From contig JAGCFG010000071.1 in assembly GCA_017650255.1 (NCBI GenBank), positions 1 through 8,290 of the forward strand: a stretch of DNA of 8,290 nt, written 5' to 3'. Each line of letters opens with the position of its first letter. Positions within the stretch are counted from its first letter, which is position 1. A program made the translations under genes and the position numbers. The DNA is from Alphaproteobacteria bacterium (GTDB lineage: Bacteria; Pseudomonadota; Alphaproteobacteria; RF32; CAG-239). This document shows positions 7,050-8,290 of this stretch, one piece after another. Under the pieces are notes generated by a model. The model was not told the origin of the DNA. It did not search any database and was given only the letters and a program-made list of their open reading frames with translations.

Positions 7050-7064
7050 CAAAGGAGAAAAACA

Positions 7065-8290
7065 ATGAAAAAGTCATCAGTAAAGTTCTCTTTAATATTT
7101 TTCATACTGCTGGGGTTGTCAATTACGCATGACGCATCAGCTCAGCTTCCTTTCGCAGCTTCATTCGACTTTGCTGGCGAAATAAAAGGTATTATACAAG
7201 ATATTCAGGCAGCTCTAAAAACGGTTGAAACAAATGTTGTCGGTCGCATAAAAGATTCGTTAGGAAAACTGCAGGCTGCATATGATAAATATTCTGGCCA
7301 AATTACCAAAGTTATTGATAAAATTCCTGGAACCAAAGATTTTAAGATTGGTTCAGCACTCAGCAATGCATCCCATTCCGGCGGGTCGTCTTATCAAAAT
7401 ATAGATATTTATGATCCAGAAGCGGTAAAAGCAGCCTTTACTGAATTGTTCTTAACCTATCCGTCAGATGATAAATTGACTCAGATGGCCTATGATAGAA
7501 AATCAAATCAATTCTATTATGATACATTAGTCGAAGTAAAAGCAGCAATTATAGCGCTTGAGCAACAACTTGACAAATTGAGGGCGGAAGTTGATGATTT
7601 CAGTGAACAAGCAATGTCCGGCTCTGGAGAAGGCGGAGGAGAAGCTTCATCTGGTGGTGAAAGTGATGGCGCTGCAAGTTCCGAAGATGATAGCGGCATT
7701 ATCTATAATGCATATTTATCAAACCGCAAATTTAATGATATATTGAAAGTTACCGAAGAAGTCGTCGCTCTTCAAAATCAATATTTTGCGGCAAAACTTT
7801 TGCGCAGACCGCGTCAAATTGAACCGGCACAACCTGAATCGGAAACTCAAAATAATTCATTTTTATATTTTCATCAACGATTCGATAATGGTCAGTTCTT
7901 AAAAGCAAAGGTAGCAGTTATTGATGATAAAGACGATTCCTTATCCGAGAAAACAACTAGCACTTCTGCAAAAGTGGCTGATGAAGAATCTCTGAAAACT
8001 CAGGTTACAGAAAAAACGTCAGCTGAAGCAACTCTAAAATCCCAGCCTGTAGCTTCTACAAAAGCCTCGGCTGAATCAACTCTAAAATCACAACCGACAG
8101 CTTCGGTAAAAACTTCAGCTGGAACAACTCTAAAATCACAGCCGGTAACTTCGGCAAAAGTTTCGACTGGAACAGTCCTAAAATCCCAACCGACTGCTTC
8201 AGTAAATGCTCAGACAACAATGTCTGCAAAGAGCCAAGCTGCAACTTCTGCACCTGCGGCAACCACTGGTGCAAAAACACAAGGAAGTTC
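7065..8290 (+). CDS. Exported T4SS-associated protein with VirB5/TrbJ-like N-terminus and 16-residue tandem repeats (3' end outside window)
   Basis: The frame from ATG 7065 is open to the window end, giving at least 408 residues. AAGGAG (7052-7057) precedes it by 7 bases, and the gap to the upstream gene is 15 bases. Residues 1-26 form a signal peptide cut after ASA. The mature protein starts QLPFAASFDFAGEIKGI, like the DxAG motif of its neighbours, then has helices and YDKYSGQI (73-80), which matches YNKYKGEI of the protein at 3335-5101. A coiled-coil-like helix lies near 157-183 (IIALEQQLDKLRAEVDDF). A Gly/Ser/acidic linker spans 185-211, followed by another helical part with NRKFNDILKVTEEVVALQNQ. 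From about residue 300 the sequence is Ser/Thr/Ala/Lys-rich, and 317-396 consists of 16-residue repeats. No cysteine is seen so far. By analogy with the protein at 3335-5101, a folded C-terminal domain may lie beyond the window. The role is probably extracellular or periplasmic and linked to the T4SS; function is unknown. Confidence 0.8.
   Translation, partial: MKKSSVKFSLIFFILLGLSITHDASAQLPFAASFDFAGEIKGIIQDIQAALKTVETNVVGRIKDSLGKLQAAYDKYSGQITKVIDKIPGTKDFKIGSALSNASHSGGSSYQNIDIYDPEAVKAAFTELFLTYPSDDKLTQMAYDRKSNQFYYDTLVEVKAAIIALEQQLDKLRAEVDDFSEQAMSGSGEGGGEASSGGESDGAASSEDDSGIIYNAYLSNRKFNDILKVTEEVVALQNQYFAAKLLRRPRQIEPAQPESETQNNSFLYFHQRFDNGQFLKAKVAVIDDKDDSLSEKTTSTSAKVADEESLKTQVTEKTSAEATLKSQPVASTKASAESTLKSQPTASVKTSAGTTLKSQPVTSAKVSTGTVLKSQPTASVNAQTTMSAKSQAATSAPAATTGAKTQGS
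8013..8252 (+). repeat. 48-bp tandem repeat, four good copies and one degenerate copy
   Basis: Units run 8013-8060, 8061-8108, 8109-8156, 8157-8204 and, degenerate, 8205-8252. Each encodes about K-x-S-(A/T)-(E/G)-x-(T/V)-L-K-S-Q-P-(V/T)-(A/T)-S-x, with LKSQP invariant in the first four. A worn copy with ESLKTQV lies just upstream (from about 7974). The in-frame period keeps the reading frame open on copy-number change. Copies differ by scattered substitutions, so the array is not freshly amplified. Confidence 0.9.

Noticed and set aside
7038..7064. Hairpin at 7028-7044 as an intrinsic terminator
   Set aside because: It is followed by an A- and G-rich ribosome binding region, not by a T run.
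8013..8252. Possible CRISPR array because of regular 48-bp periodicity
   Set aside because: The units are contiguous with no spacers, lie in frame within a coding region, and vary by codon-level substitutions.

Overview
The window is AT-rich bacterial DNA in which every supported gene is on the + strand. A 5'-truncated YmdB-type metallophosphoesterase gene sits at the left edge. Its residues (VDIHAE, GSHTHVPTAD, TDVGMCGNYDS) resemble the alphaproteobacterial version of that family as I remember it. Together with a VirB-type type IV secretion system (T4SS), this suggests a low-GC alphaproteobacterium. That placement is inference and no search was run.

Layout: (1) 2-427, the C-terminal part of the ymdB-like gene. 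(2) 428-542, an intergenic region with an inverted repeat and a good sigma70-like promoter. (3) 543-3255, virB3 and virB4, overlapping by 11 bases, with virB4 starting at TTG. (4) 3256-3334, a short gap with an extended -10 promoter candidate and a small hairpin just before a strong Shine-Dalgarno sequence. (5) 3335-8290, four consecutive genes for exported, helix-rich proteins with cleavable signal peptides. They are joined by a 1-base overlap, a 2-base gap and a 15-base gap. The last gene is cut off by the window end.

VirB3 is a small inner-membrane protein and VirB4 is the ATPase that powers T4SS assembly and transport. The four proteins downstream lie where virB5 and virB6 usually follow virB4. 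After the signal peptide, three of them share a short (D)xAG(T/E) segment followed by amphipathic helix, which recalls the N-terminus of VirB5/TrbJ-type pilus proteins. None has the multiple membrane segments of VirB6. Two of them (3335-5101 and 7065-end) carry long Ser/Thr/Ala-rich linkers, one with an acidic block and one with a 16-residue tandem repeat. The main item of interest is this set of rapidly diversifying, probably periplasmic or surface-exposed proteins attached to a reduced T4SS operon. Their exact function cannot be read from the sequence.
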